DNA of 64,000 nucleotides. Source: Acuticoccus sp. I52.16.1. GTDB taxonomy: Bacteria; Pseudomonadota; Alphaproteobacteria; Rhizobiales; Amorphaceae. The stretch lies in contig NZ_CP094828.1 of assembly GCF_022865125.1 (NCBI RefSeq), positions 1,426,001 to 1,490,000 of the forward strand, written 5' to 3'. The position numbers and the translations under genes are program-made. The notes below the pieces were generated by a model, which saw only the letters and a list, made by a program, of their open reading frames with translations, had not been told where the DNA came from and did no database searches. Below are positions 29,530-38,486 of the stretch, piece by piece (the first letter of the stretch is position 1; each line of letters begins with the position of its first letter).

Positions 29530-30303
29530 TCACAGCAGGCGCGGCTGGTCGTCCTCGCTCGCGGCGGCGGCCTTGCGGCGCGGCTCGGCACCCGGCTCGG
29601 CGGCGCCGAGGGTCGGCCCCTCCGTCTCGCGCACCGGCTCGGGCGGGCGCTCGGGATCGGGCTCCAGAAGCCCGATGCCCTCGTTGCGCGCGTTGCCGAG
29701 GCGGGTGGAGACGGGGCGGGCCGTGTAAGTGCCCCGGTCGGTCCAGACCAGGGCTCGCGCGGCGTCGTCGTTGGCCGGGTCCAGCCATTCGGCGGTGTGC
29801 TCGGCCGCCACCGTCAGGGGCATGCGCGCGTGGTAGTCGGCCGCGATCCCCGTCGCCTCGGTGGTGAGGATCGCCGCCGTGTCGACTTCCTCGCCGTTCG
29901 GTCCCATCCAGGTCTCGTAGATGCCGGCGAGCGCGATCGGCTGCCCCGCCTCGAAGAGGTAGGGCACCTTGCGCCCGTCCTCGCGCTTCCACTCGTAGTA
30001 GCCGGTGGCCGGCAACAGCACGCGGCGGCGCCGCAGCGCATTGCGGAAGGCGGGCTTCTCGGGCGCGGTCTCGGCGCGGGCGTTGATGAGGAGCGGAAAC
30101 TTCGCCGGGTCCTTCACCCAGGACGGCATGAAGCCCCACTTCATGAGCGTCAGCTCGCGGCCGTGCGGGCCGGCGCGCACGACGTGCACCGGCTGCGTCG
30201 GCGCGATGTTGTAGCGGGGCGGGAAGGCCTCGACCTCGTTGACGACCGCGAAGAGTTGTCGCACCGCCTCCACCGGGAGCGTCAGATTGTAGCGCCCACA
30301 CAT
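29530..30303 (-). CDS. SOS response-associated peptidase (SRAP/YedK/HMCES)
   Basis: This 257-residue SRAP protein senses abasic sites by crosslinking to them. It begins MCGRYNLT, so that Cys2 becomes the reactive N-terminal residue. Conserved motifs are PRYNIAPTQPVHVVR, LMKWGFMPSW, INARAETAPEKPAFRNA, RVLLPATGYYEWK and, near the end, the His in YHARMPLTV. Length and order are normal. The C-terminal 50 residues are Glu/Pro/Arg-rich and variable. It converges with the hydrolase gene 13 bases away. Confidence 0.93.
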   Translation of the reverse strand: MCGRYNLTLPVEAVRQLFAVVNEVEAFPPRYNIAPTQPVHVVRAGPHGRELTLMKWGFMPSWVKDPAKFPLLINARAETAPEKPAFRNALRRRRVLLPATGYYEWKREDGRKVPYLFEAGQPIALAGIYETWMGPNGEEVDTAAILTTEATGIAADYHARMPLTVAAEHTAEWLDPANDDAARALVWTDRGTYTARPVSTRLGNARNEGIGLLEPDPERPPEPVRETEGPTLGAAEPGAEPRRKAAAASEDDQPRLL

Positions 30304-30355
30304 TGCGCGGGGTCCTCCGTGCCTGCGGCCGGCCTGCGCGGGACCCGCCTCGGCC

Positions 30356-31006
30356 TCAGATGACGTTGAAGTAGGTCACCGACAAGCGGCCCAGGATGAG
30401 CGCGCCGAAGCCCACCAGCAGTGCCCCCGCGACCACGTTGACCTTGGCGAGGGTGGATTCGTTGAGATGGAAGCGCAACCGGGTGACGACGGCGGCGAGG
30501 CCGCACCACCAGCCGATCGTCCCCATGGCGACGCCGATCAGGAGCTGCGCGGTGCCGACGATGTCGCCCTTGTCCGGCCCCCACTCGCCCAGCGCGCCGA
30601 AATAGGCGAGAAAGCCGAAGATCGTCGCCGGATTCCACAGGGTGAGAAAAAAGGTGGTGACAGCGGTCCCGAAGGCGCCCTTTTGCTTCGCCTCCATCGG
30701 CAGAGGCTGCCCAAAGCCCGGCTGACGCCATAGAATACGCGCACCGAACAGCACCACGAGGACGCCGCCGACCAGCTGGATGATCCGCGAATGCCCCTCG
30801 ACGAACGCCGACACAGTCGATACCCCGAACACGGCCGCGGTGGCGAAGATGAGGTCGGCCAGGGACGCACCGACCCCCGCCGCGAGCCCGATCGGGAAGC
30901 CGTAGCGAAAGGCACGCTGCATGATCATGACGTTGACGGGACCCACCGGAGCCGTCACGAACACGCCCCCGAGGATGCCGAGCGCAATAAAGGCGAGTGG
31001 GGTCAA
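30356..31006 (-). CDS. LysE-family transporter
   Basis: This 216-residue membrane protein has six hydrophobic helices. It has the family signature VTAPVGPVNVMIMQRAFRYG near the start and FFLTLWNPATIFGFLAYFG in the middle. LysE/RhtB members export amino acids or related solutes. No adjacent regulator hints at the substrate. It is divergent from the exported hypothetical gene at 31107. Confidence 0.88.
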   Translation of the reverse strand: MTPLAFIALGILGGVFVTAPVGPVNVMIMQRAFRYGFPIGLAAGVGASLADLIFATAAVFGVSTVSAFVEGHSRIIQLVGGVLVVLFGARILWRQPGFGQPLPMEAKQKGAFGTAVTTFFLTLWNPATIFGFLAYFGALGEWGPDKGDIVGTAQLLIGVAMGTIGWWCGLAAVVTRLRFHLNESTLAKVNVVAGALLVGFGALILGRLSVTYFNVI

Positions 31007-31106
31007 ACCGAACGGCCCGTCACAGCGTGTGTCCTTGTCTCATGACGAGTTGAAATGGGTCGCCACCGCGCGAGGTCGACCCGGCGATGGAAGGAGCGGA
31101 GGGCAT

Positions 31107-31883
31107 ATGGCCCAGTGCGCATTCGGCGGGTTCGGCCGAGTGATGGCGACGGCGGTCGCGGTTCTCGCCGGTTCCGTGCTCGGTTCGGCGGTCGCATACG
31201 GCTATGCGCCCCAAGCCGTCGATCCCGATCCGCCGGTGCAGATGGAGCTTCACGCCAACATCGGCCCGATGCGCCCGACGAGCGGCGAAAAAGGCAGCCT
31301 GCCCAGTCGCCTCAAACCGGCGGTGAGCAAGCCAGACACGGTGGAGGACGGCGTAGAGGAAGACCCGCATTCGGCCCCCGACGAAGCAATCCTCATGCCA
31401 CCGCCCGCCCGTGCAGGCATCGGTGACGTGGTGTGGGACGCGGCCGCGCTGCCCGCCGCCGTCGCCCGGACGCGCGCGGCGTTGATCGAAGCCGCCCGCA
31501 CCGGCGACGTGGAGGCCCTGCGGCCGCTCTTCGAGGGGCAGACCCTGCCGCCGATCGTGTCGTCCATGGTACCGGTCAAGGACCCCGTCGATTTCCTGCG
31601 CAACCAGTCCGGCGATCCGGAAGGCCGCGAGATTCTCGCCATCCTGACCGAAATCCTGGAGGCCGGCTACGTCTACATCGAGGGCGACGGGACATATGTG
31701 TGGCCCTACTTCGCCGAGGTGCCCCTCGCAGAGATGGATGCGCCGCACTACGTCGACCTCTATCGCATTCTGACTTCGCTCGACGTGGAGGAGATGGAGC
31801 GGATGGGCCGCTACACCTTCTTCCGCGTCGGGATCGGCAACGACGGACGCCTGCGCTACTTCACGGCGGGCGATGTGGACTGA
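31107..31883 (+). CDS. Hypothetical exported protein
   Basis: This 258-residue protein has an N-terminal hydrophobic segment VMATAVAVLAGSVLGSAVA after a short leader, which is a signal peptide or anchor. A proline-rich linker follows (about 40-95). The remaining domain is acidic and aromatic, with ALIEAARTGDVEALRPLFEG and TYVWPYFAEVPLAEMDAPHY. I start it at ATG 31107 because AAGGAGCGGAGGG precedes that codon. I do not recognise the family. It lies ten bases before the YgfZ-like gene and is probably co-transcribed with it. Confidence 0.72.
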   Translation: MAQCAFGGFGRVMATAVAVLAGSVLGSAVAYGYAPQAVDPDPPVQMELHANIGPMRPTSGEKGSLPSRLKPAVSKPDTVEDGVEEDPHSAPDEAILMPPPARAGIGDVVWDAAALPAAVARTRAALIEAARTGDVEALRPLFEGQTLPPIVSSMVPVKDPVDFLRNQSGDPEGREILAILTEILEAGYVYIEGDGTYVWPYFAEVPLAEMDAPHYVDLYRILTSLDVEEMERMGRYTFFRVGIGNDGRLRYFTAGDVD

Positions 31884-31892
31884 GGGACAATC

Positions 31893-32726
31893 GTGGCCAT
31901 CGCATTGAACGAACGCACCGTCGTGATGGTGGGCGGTGAGGATCGGCTGACTTTCCTCGACGGGTTGGTGACCTGCAGCACCAAGACGCTGGCCCCCGGC
32001 GCGCTCGCCTACGGCGCGCTGCTGACCCCTCAGGGCAAGATCCTGACCGACCTCTTCGTCCACACCCGCGACGACCACCTCTTCCTCGACCTGCCGGCGA
32101 GCGCCGCGGCCGACATCGTGCGCCGCCTGACGATGTACAAGCTGCGCGCCGCCGTCACCCTGGAGACGACCGACGCGGCCGTGATCCTCGGCGAAGGGCC
32201 GCCGGACCCGCGCGCCGTGACCGTGTCCGTGGCCTTGGATGGTGCCGTGGACGGGTTCGACGTCGGCGGCCGCTCCATCGGCGTCGGCACGCCGGGCGAC
32301 GCCGCGCCCTACCATGCCGCGCGGATCGCCGCCGGCATCCCCGACGCGGTGCTCGACTTCGAGCTGGGCGACGCCTTCCCGCATGACGCCAACATGGACA
32401 TCACCGGCGCGGTGGACTTCCAGAAGGGCTGTTTCGTCGGCCAGGAGGTGGTCTCGCGCATGCGCCATCGCGGCACCGCGCGGCGTCGTACGGTGCGGGT
32501 TTCGGCCGACGCGCCACTGCCCGAGACCGGCGCCCCGGTGACCGCGAACGGCCGCGTCATCGGCCGCCTGGGGACGACCGTGGGCGCGGCGGGCCTCGCC
32601 GTGGTGCGGATCGACCGGGTCAAGGGCGAGGTGAAGGCGGGAGACGTCACGGTGCGTCTGGCGCCGCCCCCCGGGGCGACGTTCGCGCTGGCCGGCGAGG
32701 AGGCGAGCGAAGGGGCCGGCGCTTGA
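31893..32726 (+). CDS. YgfZ/GcvT-like folate-binding protein
   Basis: This 277-residue protein belongs to the YgfZ (CAF17/IBA57) family that aids Fe-S cluster enzymes with folate. The diagnostic motif KGCFVGQEVVSR is at 178-189, with the conserved Cys180. The N-terminus carries LTFLDGLVTCST and YGALLTPQGKILTD, also typical. It starts at GTG after GAGGGAC. The next gene starts in its stop codon (TTGA), giving a coupled pair with an HD hydrolase. Confidence 0.9.
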   Translation: MAIALNERTVVMVGGEDRLTFLDGLVTCSTKTLAPGALAYGALLTPQGKILTDLFVHTRDDHLFLDLPASAAADIVRRLTMYKLRAAVTLETTDAAVILGEGPPDPRAVTVSVALDGAVDGFDVGGRSIGVGTPGDAAPYHAARIAAGIPDAVLDFELGDAFPHDANMDITGAVDFQKGCFVGQEVVSRMRHRGTARRRTVRVSADAPLPETGAPVTANGRVIGRLGTTVGAAGLAVVRIDRVKGEVKAGDVTVRLAPPPGATFALAGEEASEGAGA

Positions 32727-33352
32727 GCGCAGGAGCGCGGGCGCGCGCCAAGCCGCAGCCGCGGGTGTGGCAGCGCATGCTGTCCGGCCGGCGCCTGAAC
32801 CTCCTCGATCCCTCCCCGCTCGATATCGAGATCCGCGACATCGCCCACGGGCTCGCCCGCGTCGCGCGCTGGAACGGCCAGACGCTGGGCGAGCATCCCT
32901 ACTCCGTGGCGCAACATTCGCTGCTGGTGGACCGCATCGTGGAACTGACGGGCGAGGCGAGTGCGACCGACCAGCTCGCCGCGTTGCTGCACGACGCGCC
33001 GGAGTACGTCATCGGCGACATGATCTCGCCGTTCAAGTCGGTCATCGGTGAGGCGTACAAGTCGGTGGAGGCGCGGATCGAGCACGCGGTGCACCTGCGC
33101 TTCGCGATCCCGTACGACGCCAGCGGTCGCTGCAAGCGCCTCATCAAGGCGGCCGACCTGATCGCCGCCTACCACGAGGCGGTGGCGCTGGCCGGCTTCG
33201 CCCCGGCGGAGGCGCGCCGCTTCTTCGGCGCCCCGGCGATCTCCGCCGACGCGTTGGACGACTACCTCGTCGCCTGGTCCACCCGCACGGCGGAGGACGC
33301 CTACCTCAGTCGCTTCACCGAGTTGGAAAGCCGCTGCGGCGCGGCCGCGTAG
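32723..33352 (+). CDS. HD-domain phosphohydrolase (YfbR-like)
   Basis: This 209-residue HD protein resembles 5'-deoxyribonucleotidase YfbR. The metal residues are His65 in VAQHSLLV, His90-Asp91 in LLHDAPEYV, and a late Asp in KAADLIAAYHE. The segment APEYVIGDMISPFKS matches the family. TTG at 32723 overlaps the YgfZ stop; an ATG (codon 19) is the alternative. It probably cleaves nucleotide monophosphates in the cytoplasm. Confidence 0.85.
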   Translation: MSAGARARAKPQPRVWQRMLSGRRLNLLDPSPLDIEIRDIAHGLARVARWNGQTLGEHPYSVAQHSLLVDRIVELTGEASATDQLAALLHDAPEYVIGDMISPFKSVIGEAYKSVEARIEHAVHLRFAIPYDASGRCKRLIKAADLIAAYHEAVALAGFAPAEARRFFGAPAISADALDDYLVAWSTRTAEDAYLSRFTELESRCGAAA

Positions 33353-33433
33353 CCGAGGCGCCCCAGCGTCTCCGATCGAAGGAACGGCGCCCGGCGGCAC
33401 GAGACCGGCCGGGCACCGAAGTCTGACCTCGCC

Positions 33434-33943
33434 TCAGTTGCGGGAGACGTCCAACGGCGGCCTGAAGGCCACCAGCTGCGTCGCGCGGACCCGGCGGAGG
33501 ATCGCCCGGCGGCGGGTCTGGTTGGCGCCCATCCGGCCGAGGATGGTCGACAGTCGGTTGCGCACCTGCAGCGCTTCCTGCGGCGTGTCGACACCTGCGC
33601 CGAGGCCGAAGAGGTTGCTGGAGATGTATCCGCTCTCACCCGCCGGCAGCGTGCGAAGATACGAGAAGATGTTCAGGTCCGGCTGGATCACGACGTCCCG
33701 CGGGGTGTTGAAGGACCGGGTGATCACCTTGAGATAAGCGTCGAACGATTTCTCGCCGAGACGCGTCATGCGCCGGCCGATGCCGGCGATCAGTGCGTAC
33801 GGACTCGGGTCCGGCTGGGAATCAAAATTGGCGAGATCGCTACGAATGCTCGCCACCGCGGCGCGAATACGCGTATCGTTTTGCGCATGCACGGGGGACG
33901 AGATGGCGGCCAGAACCGCCAGCAGCAGCAGCTTCTTAAACAT
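33434..33943 (-). CDS. Hypothetical secreted protein
   Basis: This 169-residue protein starts at MFKKLLLLAVLAAISSPVHAQ-type signal sequence (I begin at 33943; the frame is open further upstream but non-homologous). The mature part is helical and Arg-rich, with DTPQEALQVRNRLSTILGR and NQTRRRAILRRVRATQL. No domain is recognised. The ribosome region is weak. Its neighbour upstream is the MarR gene, 99 bases away on the same strand. Confidence 0.65.
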   Translation of the reverse strand: MFKKLLLLAVLAAISSPVHAQNDTRIRAAVASIRSDLANFDSQPDPSPYALIAGIGRRMTRLGEKSFDAYLKVITRSFNTPRDVVIQPDLNIFSYLRTLPAGESGYISSNLFGLGAGVDTPQEALQVRNRLSTILGRMGANQTRRRAILRRVRATQLVAFRPPLDVSRN

Positions 33944-34042
33944 TAGGGAAGGGTAGCTCCATCGATCAGCGGGCGGACCGTCCCATAGGAAAGATCCAAA
34001 CGCAACCCGATCGACCGGCATTCGTGCGCCGGCCGGGGTCGT

Positions 34043-34546
34043 TCAGCACTCCGGTATGGCGGTGCGGCAAGGACTGTCCGACTCGGCGGCATGCTCGAGG
34101 TCGGCCAGGAGCTGGTGCAGCGTCGCGAGACGCTCCGCCCCATAGCGGGCGACGAGCATCTCTTCCGTTTCACGCCAGGAGCGGCGTGCGGCGGCGGCGG
34201 TCTCGCGCCCGTGCTCGGTGAGGCTGAGGCGGCGCTCGCGGCGGTCGTCTCCGGGCGAGGCGGCGACCAGCTCGGCCTGGCGCATGCGCTCGACCGTGCG
34301 CGAGAGGGTCGTCCGGTCGGTGCCGACGCGCTCGGCGAGGGCGGACAGCGTCAGCGGTTCCTCGCGGCTGAGGGCTGACAGGACCGCGTAGGTGACGATC
34401 GAGACGCCGTTCTCCGCCAGCGCGCCATCGTACATCGTGGTGATCTGGCGGGCGATGCGGCGCAAGCGCAGGCACGTGCAGGGAAGCGACTTGGTTCCCC
34501 GCTCGGATGAGGCCTCCACGGCGATATGGATCGGCTTTTCGGTCAT
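34043..34546 (-). CDS. MarR-family transcriptional regulator
   Basis: This 167-residue winged-helix regulator starts at ATG 34546. The Cys-containing segment SLPCTCLRLRRIARQITT precedes the DNA-binding region. The recognition helix is in RVGTDRTTLSRTVERM, and the wing is GDDRRERRLSLTEHGRE. Two N-terminal Cys residues could form a thiol switch, which is speculative. It is divergent from a PaaI thioesterase with 49 bases between, so it likely controls that gene and itself. Confidence 0.87.
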   Translation of the reverse strand: MTEKPIHIAVEASSERGTKSLPCTCLRLRRIARQITTMYDGALAENGVSIVTYAVLSALSREEPLTLSALAERVGTDRTTLSRTVERMRQAELVAASPGDDRRERRLSLTEHGRETAAAARRSWRETEEMLVARYGAERLATLHQLLADLEHAAESDSPCRTAIPEC

Positions 34547-34595
34547 CACAATCCTATACTCGTGCGCCGGGCCGCTCTCGACAAGAGGAGACACG

Positions 34596-35060
34596 ATGCA
34601 AGATCAAGGCAAAATGAACAGCGGACCGAGCGGGTTGGAGCAAATTCGCGCCATTCTGGCCGATCCGGCGCTCGCACCCTCGATGGCGCGCACCCTTAAC
34701 TTTGCGTTAGTCGAGGTGGAGCCGGACCGCGTCGTCTTCCGCGGCACGCCCACGGCCGACTTTCTGAACCCCCTCGGCGTGGTCCACGGCGGTTGGGCGG
34801 CGGCCATCCTCGATTCGGCGCTCGGGGTGGCGACGCACGTCACGCTGGCGCCGGGCGAGCTCTTCACCACGCTGGAGCTCAAGGTCAACCTCACGCGGGC
34901 GATCCGCCCGGACGGGCCGGCCCTCAGTGCCACGGGCCGCTGCATCACCCGCGGCCGGCGCGTCGCCGTCACCGAGGCGACGCTGACCGACGAGGCCGGC
35001 AAGGTCTACGCGCACGGCACGTCGACCTGCATGATCATGCCGCCGGGCAGCACGCTCTGA
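34596..35060 (+). CDS. PaaI-family hotdog thioesterase
   Basis: This 154-residue acyl-CoA thioesterase has the hotdog signature NPLGVVHGGWAAAILDSALG. Strands VEVEPDRVVFRGTPT and TTLELKVNLTRAIRPDG flank it. The ATG follows AAGAGGAGACACG. It is divergent from the MarR gene, and TATACT at 34554-34559 could be the -10 of its promoter. Aryl-CoA or aliphatic acyl-CoA turnover is the usual role. Confidence 0.9.
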   Translation: MQDQGKMNSGPSGLEQIRAILADPALAPSMARTLNFALVEVEPDRVVFRGTPTADFLNPLGVVHGGWAAAILDSALGVATHVTLAPGELFTTLELKVNLTRAIRPDGPALSATGRCITRGRRVAVTEATLTDEAGKVYAHGTSTCMIMPPGSTL

Positions 35061-35076
35061 CCCCCGGCGGCCGACC

Positions 35077-36276
35077 TTACGCAGCCGCGCCGGCGAGGCG
35101 CGGCGACGGGGCGTCGCGGATCGGCAGGTGCACCACCGTCGCGAACAGGCCGAGCGCGATGCCGATGTACCACAGCATGTCGTACGAGCCGGTCTGGGCG
35201 TAGATCAGCCCGCCCAACCATACGCCCAGGAACGAGCCCACCTGGTGCGACAGGAACACCACCCCGAACAGCGTCGCCATGTAGCGCGGGCCGAACATCA
35301 CCGCCACGAGGCCGGACGTCAGCGGCACGGTCGAGAGCCACAGGAGCCCCATCGCCGAGGAGAAGACGATGACGCTGAGCCCCGACACCGGCACCATCAC
35401 GAAGGCGAAGATCGCCACCGAGCGCAGGAAATAGAGGATCGCCAGCGAGTAGGACTTCGAGTAGCGCTGGCCGATGGCGCCCGCCGCCAGCGAGCCGATT
35501 ACGTTGAAGAGGCCGATGAGCGCGATCGCGGTGCCGCCGATGCTGGACCCGAGGCCGAGGTCGATCAGGTAGGACGGCATGTGGGCGATGATGAACGCCA
35601 CATGGAAGCCGCAGACAAAGAAGCCGAACACCAGGAGAATATAGCTGCGATAGGCGAACGCCTCCGACAGCGCGGCGCGGAGCGACTGCTGCGGCCCGGT
35701 CAGGTCGGGCGCAGCCTTGCCCTGGAGCGGGATGGCGAACACCAGGACCAGCAGCGCGATCGCCGCGAAGGCCAGCATGGCGATTTCCCAACCGAAGAAG
35801 TTGAGGAACACCGCCGCCAGCGGGCCGAACAGGAACATGCCGAACGAGCCGGCCGCGGTGCCGACGCCGAACGCCAGCGAACGTTGCGCGGGCGACACGA
35901 TCCGCCCGAACGCCGAGATCACCAGCGTGAACGAGCAGGCCGACATCGCCAGCCCCAGCACCAGGCCGAACATGATCGTCACGGCGAGCGCCGATTCCAT
36001 GTAGACGGTGCCGGCCAGCGCTGCGGCGTACATCACGCCCCCCGCCGCGAGGACGCGGGTGGTGCCGTAGCGATCCGCCAGGGCGCCGGCGATCGGCTGG
36101 CCGATGCCCCACAGGAGGTTCTGCAGCGCGAAGGCGAACGCGAACGTCTCCCGGCCCCACTCGCGTGCGGCGGAAATGTCGGTCTGGAAGAGACCGAAGG
36201 CGGACCGCTCGCCCAGCGAGATCATGGCGATCCCCGACCCGCAGGCCAGGACAAGGGGGAGCGAAAAACGAGACAT
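35077..36276 (-). CDS. Major facilitator superfamily transporter (OFA-like)
   Basis: This 399-residue protein has about twelve hydrophobic helices. It starts at MSRFSLPLVLACGSGIAMIS, and the loop ALADRYGTTRVLAAGG is the MFS A-motif. Later helices include FGFFVCGFHVAFIIAHMP and VFLSHQVGSFLGVWLGGLIY. The pattern matches oxalate/formate or monocarboxylate-type MFS proteins. ATG 36276 is preceded by the purine-rich GTTTTTCGCTCCCCCTTG complement. Substrate unknown. Confidence 0.86.
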   Translation of the reverse strand: MSRFSLPLVLACGSGIAMISLGERSAFGLFQTDISAAREWGRETFAFAFALQNLLWGIGQPIAGALADRYGTTRVLAAGGVMYAAALAGTVYMESALAVTIMFGLVLGLAMSACSFTLVISAFGRIVSPAQRSLAFGVGTAAGSFGMFLFGPLAAVFLNFFGWEIAMLAFAAIALLVLVFAIPLQGKAAPDLTGPQQSLRAALSEAFAYRSYILLVFGFFVCGFHVAFIIAHMPSYLIDLGLGSSIGGTAIALIGLFNVIGSLAAGAIGQRYSKSYSLAILYFLRSVAIFAFVMVPVSGLSVIVFSSAMGLLWLSTVPLTSGLVAVMFGPRYMATLFGVVFLSHQVGSFLGVWLGGLIYAQTGSYDMLWYIGIALGLFATVVHLPIRDAPSPRLAGAAA

Positions 36277-36392
36277 CCGTCGAACCTCCGGTGGTCGACG
36301 GACCGCATACTCCCCGTTAGGTGCTAGTGCAAGCAATTATCCGCACCGACCATGGTGCGCAGAACGATCGCCCGCGCGCGGGCGGGGCCGGC

Positions 36393-37526
36393 TCAGGTCC
36401 AGCCGCCGTTGCGCGTCATGTAGAACGTGTGGTGGTCGATCGTCTTCACCGCGCGCATCAGGTTGGCCCAGCTGGGGCTGACACTGTCGGCGTGGTAGTG
36501 CGTGGCGGCGCCGATCTCGGGGTGCCACGTCTCGCCGCGGGCGTAGCGGCCGGCGATATCCTCGGCAATCGCCCACGCTTCCGGGTCGCGCACGACGTCT
36601 TTGATGCGGTCGCAGGCGAAGGTGAACTGACAGCGGTTGTACCAGCGCCGATTCTGGTAGACGACACCGCACACGTCGTCGGGGTAGGTCGGGTTCTTGA
36701 CGCGGTTGACCACCACCTGGGCCACCGCCTCCTGCCCCGCCATTCCCTCGCCCCGCGCCTCGAAGTAGACCGCCTCGGCCAGGCACTTCAGCGACTTGTC
36801 GCTGGTGATGGTCGAGGGCAGCGGCCGGTCCGACCACCAGTGGTCGAGGCCGTTGCCGGAGAGGCCCGGCGTCAGCCCCGCCGCCGTCGCCGCCCCCGCC
36901 TTGGGGTCCTGGAAGAGCAGCGCGAACGGCGTTTCGATCGTTACCCGCTCGGGCATGTAGGCCGAGTACATGGAGGTGAGGGCCGCCTCGGCGAGGCGCG
37001 AGGAGGTGCGCGCCGGGCGCTGCTTGGCGGCCGGCACCGGGTCCGCCTTGCGCGGCCGCACGAATGCGACGCGCGGGAAGGTCTCGGGACTGGCCGCGGC
37101 GAGCAGGCTGTCGACCGGGGCGACGGCGCGCGTCCCACCGCCGGGCGCGGGCGCGTTGAGGCTGTCGCCCTTGCGCGCCTCGGCCGCGGCGAGCGTGGAG
37201 GGAAGCGCGGCCACCGTGCCGTCGGCGAACGCCACGTGCGGCGAGAGCGCGACGCCCGGGTCGGCCGCCTGCAGCGCCGGCGCCCAGGACGGGCGCCCCT
37301 CGGTCAGCAGCGCGGTCAGACCCTGATCGCCGACCGTCGCCCCCATCGCCACCAGCACCGTCGCCGAGAGCGCAGCCGTGCGCGCGATCCAGCCGCCGGT
37401 GCGCAGAAGGAACCGTCCCGGCCGACGCCGGGGCGCGGGGCCGGGGATGAAGATGGGGCGCGACCCGGGTACGACCCGGGCACTGCCTTGCGGGAGATCG
37501 GTGAGACGCAACCGCGGACACTCCAA
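36393..37526 (-). CDS. SleB-type cell wall hydrolase
   Basis: This 377-residue protein has a cytoplasmic basic head, one N-terminal membrane helix (ALSATVLVAMGATVG) and a long Ala/Pro-rich linker. The C-terminal SleB domain (about 255-377) shows LAEAVYFEARGEGMAGQ, with the catalytic Glu, and VVNRVKNPTYPDDVCGVVYQ. It acts on peptidoglycan as a lytic enzyme; this domain layout is common in Rhizobiales. Only TTG starts are available (37526 or 37511), so the N-terminus is uncertain. Confidence 0.85.
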   Translation of the reverse strand: MECPRLRLTDLPQGSARVVPGSRPIFIPGPAPRRRPGRFLLRTGGWIARTAALSATVLVAMGATVGDQGLTALLTEGRPSWAPALQAADPGVALSPHVAFADGTVAALPSTLAAAEARKGDSLNAPAPGGGTRAVAPVDSLLAAASPETFPRVAFVRPRKADPVPAAKQRPARTSSRLAEAALTSMYSAYMPERVTIETPFALLFQDPKAGAATAAGLTPGLSGNGLDHWWSDRPLPSTITSDKSLKCLAEAVYFEARGEGMAGQEAVAQVVVNRVKNPTYPDDVCGVVYQNRRWYNRCQFTFACDRIKDVVRDPEAWAIAEDIAGRYARGETWHPEIGAATHYHADSVSPSWANLMRAVKTIDHHTFYMTRNGGWT

Positions 37527-37677
37527 CCAAGCCGATGCTTACAATGCATCCGACTTCTTTGTGCGGGCATTGAGGTTGCCGTAACGTAAAGCGGGCCCGA
37601 CGCATTGCGCCGAGCCCGTTCATCCTCGCCGGCGGCCGAGCCGGCCGCAGCGGTTCCCCTCGCTCGCGGCGGGGCGG

Positions 37678-38166
37678 TCAGCCCACGGGCTTGTGCGCCT
37701 CGATGAACCAGCGCGCGCGGTCGGCGGCACGGCTGATCTCGGTGAACAGATCGGCCGTCCCCTCGTCCCCCGCCTCGCTGGCTTCCTCGATGGCTTTGCG
37801 CACGTTGGCGGCGTAGGCGGCCAGCGATTTCGTCACGGCGGCGACGTGGTCCTCGATCGTCACGGCATCGAGCGGGTACTTCGGCAGCCGCGAGGTCTGC
37901 GCCGAAACGTCGACCGTGCCTTCGGCCTGGCCGCCCAGCACGGCGATGCGCTCGGCGGTGAGGTCGACCTTGTCCTCGACCTGCTCGTGCAGCGTGTCGA
38001 GCAGCTCGTGCAGGCCGATGAAGTTGGGGCCACGCAAGGTCCAGTGCGCCTGCTTCAGGTGGTACACGAGGTCGATCCCATCGGCGAGGTTCGCCTGCAG
38101 AAGGCCGACCATCGCCTTGCGGGTCTGGTCGTTGAGGTCGATCGTGGTCGGAATCTTCTTCATCAT
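37678..38166 (-). CDS. dps: DNA-protecting ferritin-like protein Dps
   Basis: This 162-residue mini-ferritin forms a dodecamer that oxidises and stores iron and protects DNA. The ferroxidase ligands lie in LKQAHWTLRGPNFIGLHELLD and DLTAERIAVLGGQAEGT. Two ATGs in tandem (38166, 38163) follow GAGGAGACG. An inverted repeat resembling an iron control element lies about 95 bases upstream (38261-38277), so control by Irr or a similar regulator is plausible. Confidence 0.95.
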   Translation of the reverse strand: MMKKIPTTIDLNDQTRKAMVGLLQANLADGIDLVYHLKQAHWTLRGPNFIGLHELLDTLHEQVEDKVDLTAERIAVLGGQAEGTVDVSAQTSRLPKYPLDAVTIEDHVAAVTKSLAAYAANVRKAIEEASEAGDEGTADLFTEISRAADRARWFIEAHKPVG

Positions 38167-38486
38167 CGTCTCCTCTGCGGACGGCGGGCCGGCGCGGCAC
38201 GCCCCGGCGGCGTCGCGTCACCGGCCAGCATCCGGGCATTCGTCGAATGGCCGCCCATAGATTAGAAAAGCTCTAAACCAAGGCGGATGCGCGGCCGGAC
38301 GCCGGCGCACCGCGCCACGCCGTACAGGGCGAGAACGGTAATCTTCGCGTTTGGTTTCATTCCCCGCGCCGCGCATCGCGCGAATAACGCGGCCGCGCCG
38401 GGAGGTGCCGGCATGCGGCACGGCTTCGGCCCAGGAACGGTTGCTACTTCCAGGCGGAGGCATCCAGTCAATGGTGAGTGCATCCT
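38167..38486. other. 320-base gap between dps and the chemoreceptor gene
   Basis: The divergent genes dps and the chemoreceptor share this region. No protein gene is supported. It carries the iron-element-like inverted repeat near dps. The chemoreceptor side ends in TGGTGAGTGCATCCT, with a GGTGAG ribosome site before ATG 38487. Promoters for both genes are expected here but no clear -35/-10 pair stands out. Confidence 0.5.
38261..38277. promoter_or_regulatory. Candidate iron control element (Irr-box-like) upstream of dps
   Basis: ATTAGA-AAAGC-TCTAAA forms a 17-base dyad; on the dps strand it reads TTTAGA-N5-TCTAAT. The rhizobial Irr iron control element has TTTAGA-N5-TCTAAA, so 11 of the 12 arm bases match. 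The site is about 95 bases before the dps start. It suggests iron-responsive control of Dps, consistent with its ferroxidase role. Confidence 0.5.
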
